Assembly (NCBI GenBank): GCA_045542755.1
Contig: JAZQLP010000053.1
Coordinates: 1 to 22,408, forward strand
Origin: JAZQLP01 sp045542755
GTDB lineage: Bacteria; Bacillota; Clostridia; Oscillospirales; UBA644
Length of the DNA: 22,408 nt
Direction: 5' to 3'
The notes below the pieces were generated by a model. That model was not told the origin of the DNA and did not search any database. It saw nothing but the letters and a program-made list of their open reading frames with translations. Below are positions 21,549 to 22,408 of the stretch, piece after piece. The translations under genes and the position numbers were made by a program. Position 1 is the stretch's first letter. Each line of letters starts with the position of its first letter.

Positions 21549-22285
21549 GAATACTTTTAAACGGTGCCTTGGGAAGAATGGGCGCAGAGGTGATTAACAG
21601 CGTTAATAAGGAAAACTCAGGCTGTACCCTTGCGGGTGGCGTTGATAAGTTTTCAAAGTCTGCCGATATTCCTACCTCTCTTGAAGGTTTTGTAGGTGAG
21701 GCTGACGTGATTATAGACTTTTCTCACTTTTCTATGACTAAAGAGGTTACGGAGTATGCTGTAAAGCATAATCTTCCCGTGGTTATTGCCACTACCGGTC
21801 AGGGTGAAGAGGAAATGGCCTGCATAAAGGCGGCTGCTGAAAAAGTCCCCGTATTTTATTCTGCCAATATGTCTTTGGGCGTGGCTCTTTTGGTAGAGCT
21901 TGCAAAGACTGCCGCAAAGGCTTTCCCCGATGCAGATATTGAAATTGTTGAAGCTCACCATAACCGTAAGGTGGATGCTCCCAGCGGAACGGCTCTTATG
22001 ATAGCCGACGGTATAAAGGAGGTCCGCACCGATGCTGTGTATAATCTTGGCAGAAGCGGTGTTGGTAAGCGTGAGAAAAACGAGATAGGCATAGCCGCCG
22101 TAAGAATGGGTAATATCGTTGGCGATCACCAGGTATTTGTTTCCACCGATACCCAGACAATTACTCTCCGTCATCAGGCTTATAGCAGAGCACTGTTTGC
22201 CGACGGCGCAATATCTGCCGCAAAGTTCCTTCAGGGTAAGTCTGCAGGGCTTTACAATATGAAGAGTATAGTAAGCGAAAATTAA
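21545..22285 (+). CDS. dapB: 4-hydroxy-tetrahydrodipicolinate reductase
   Basis: DapB reduces the DapA product with NAD(P)H to tetrahydrodipicolinate. At 246 residues it is somewhat shorter than the E. coli enzyme (273), normal for clostridia. The nucleotide-binding motif is GALGRMG (7-13). The active-site block EAHHNRKVDAPSGT (136-149) supplies the expected H138 and K142. The ATG at 21545 overlaps the dapA stop by 4 nt, so translation is coupled and both genes answer to the lysine riboswitch. It is followed by a 16-bp terminator. Confidence 0.97.
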   Translation: MRILLNGALGRMGAEVINSVNKENSGCTLAGGVDKFSKSADIPTSLEGFVGEADVIIDFSHFSMTKEVTEYAVKHNLPVVIATTGQGEEEMACIKAAAEKVPVFYSANMSLGVALLVELAKTAAKAFPDADIEIVEAHHNRKVDAPSGTALMIADGIKEVRTDAVYNLGRSGVGKREKNEIGIAAVRMGNIVGDHQVFVSTDTQTITLRHQAYSRALFADGAISAAKFLQGKSAGLYNMKSIVSEN

Positions 22286-22300
22286 ATTTCCCATATATTG

Positions 22301-22336
22301 CAAAGAAGAGCAAGCCAAACGGCTTGCTCTTCTTTG
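22301..22336. terminator. terminator after dapB
   Basis: CAAAGAAGAGCAAGCC (22301-22316) and GGCTTGCTCTTCTTTG (22321-22336) form a perfect 16-bp stem with an AAAC loop. The A-rich and T-rich arm ends allow use from both sides, between dapB and the converging gene. Confidence 0.85.
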
Positions 22337-22358
22337 TTACTTATGGAGTTTAGGGTCT

Positions 22359-22408
22359 TTATTCAACACTTTCGGGAGTTTCTTCTGTTATTTCAATAAC
22401 CTCTTCTT
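22359..22408 (-). CDS. C-terminal tail of an unknown gene, partial
   Basis: On the minus strand the frame reads EEVIEITEETPESVE then TAA (stop at 22359-22361). Only about 16 codons are inside the window. The acidic, low-complexity tail fits the C-terminus of a protein convergent with dapB. No family can be assigned from so little. Confidence 0.5.
   Translation of the reverse strand, partial: EEVIEITEETPESVE

Noticed and set aside
1..22408. CRISPR array, insertion sequence, prophage or integrative element
   Set aside because: No regularly spaced direct repeats, transposase, integrase or terminal repeats with target duplications are seen; gene content is ordinary chromosomal.

Overview
The window reads as chromosomal DNA of an anaerobic, endospore-forming member of the Bacillota, most likely class Clostridia. 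The signs are a spoIIR gene, a group of [FeFe]-hydrogenase genes of the kind found in fermenting clostridia, a lysine riboswitch ahead of dapA, a YtrA-type GntR/ABC operon, clostridial families of unknown function (DUF4317, DUF1540), and Gram-positive-style ribosome binding sites. Housekeeping promoters with exact or near TTGACA/TATAAT boxes and 17-nt spacers recur. I cannot name a species. There is no insertion sequence, phage gene, CRISPR array or classical tRNA; the one stable RNA gene is tmRNA.

Layout. 1-1702 (minus): a condensation-like acyltransferase followed by a zinc-ribbon membrane protein cut by the window edge. 1771-6235 (plus): an ABC exporter operon (ATPase, 909-residue permease, YtrA-type GntR repressor, small membrane protein) with a perfect 10-bp inverted repeat just downstream of its promoter. 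6244-6332: an unusual nested hairpin block between convergent operons. 6344-8781 (minus): serC-serA, serine synthesis from 3-phosphoglycerate. 8816-9542 (plus): spoIIR with a sigma-F-like promoter and its own terminator. 9627-14547 (plus): two tandem small thioredoxin-like [2Fe-2S] proteins, a PAS-bearing [FeFe] hydrogenase (HfsB-like), a SpoIIE/PP2C phosphatase (HfsC-like) and a group-B-like [FeFe] hydrogenase (HfsD-like). 14575-14791 (minus): a probable 40-residue single-span membrane protein with its own promoter and terminator. 14821-16413 (minus): tmRNA preceded by a type I asparaginase. 16414-17891: an intergenic stretch, then a DUF4317 gene. 17909-18220 (minus): a two-module DUF1540 protein. 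18308-20314 (plus): a GH127-like cytoplasmic glycosidase. 20347-22336 (plus): lysine riboswitch-dapA-dapB. 22359-22408 (minus): the tail of another gene.

How they work together. The hydrogenase cluster is the most interesting part. A sensor-like hydrogenase, a phosphatase and a second, probably catalytic hydrogenase are tightly packed, which suggests that a redox or hydrogen signal is turned into a dephosphorylation event. The arrangement resembles the hfs cluster of Thermoanaerobacterium, so it is a known type with poorly known wiring rather than a new system. The kinase, the phosphorylated target and the H-cluster maturases are not in the window. The lysine and ABC operons each carry a readable control device: a transcription-terminating riboswitch and an operator. 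Less expected items are the small membrane ORF, the nested hairpins at 6244-6332 and the pre-tmRNA leader hairpin.
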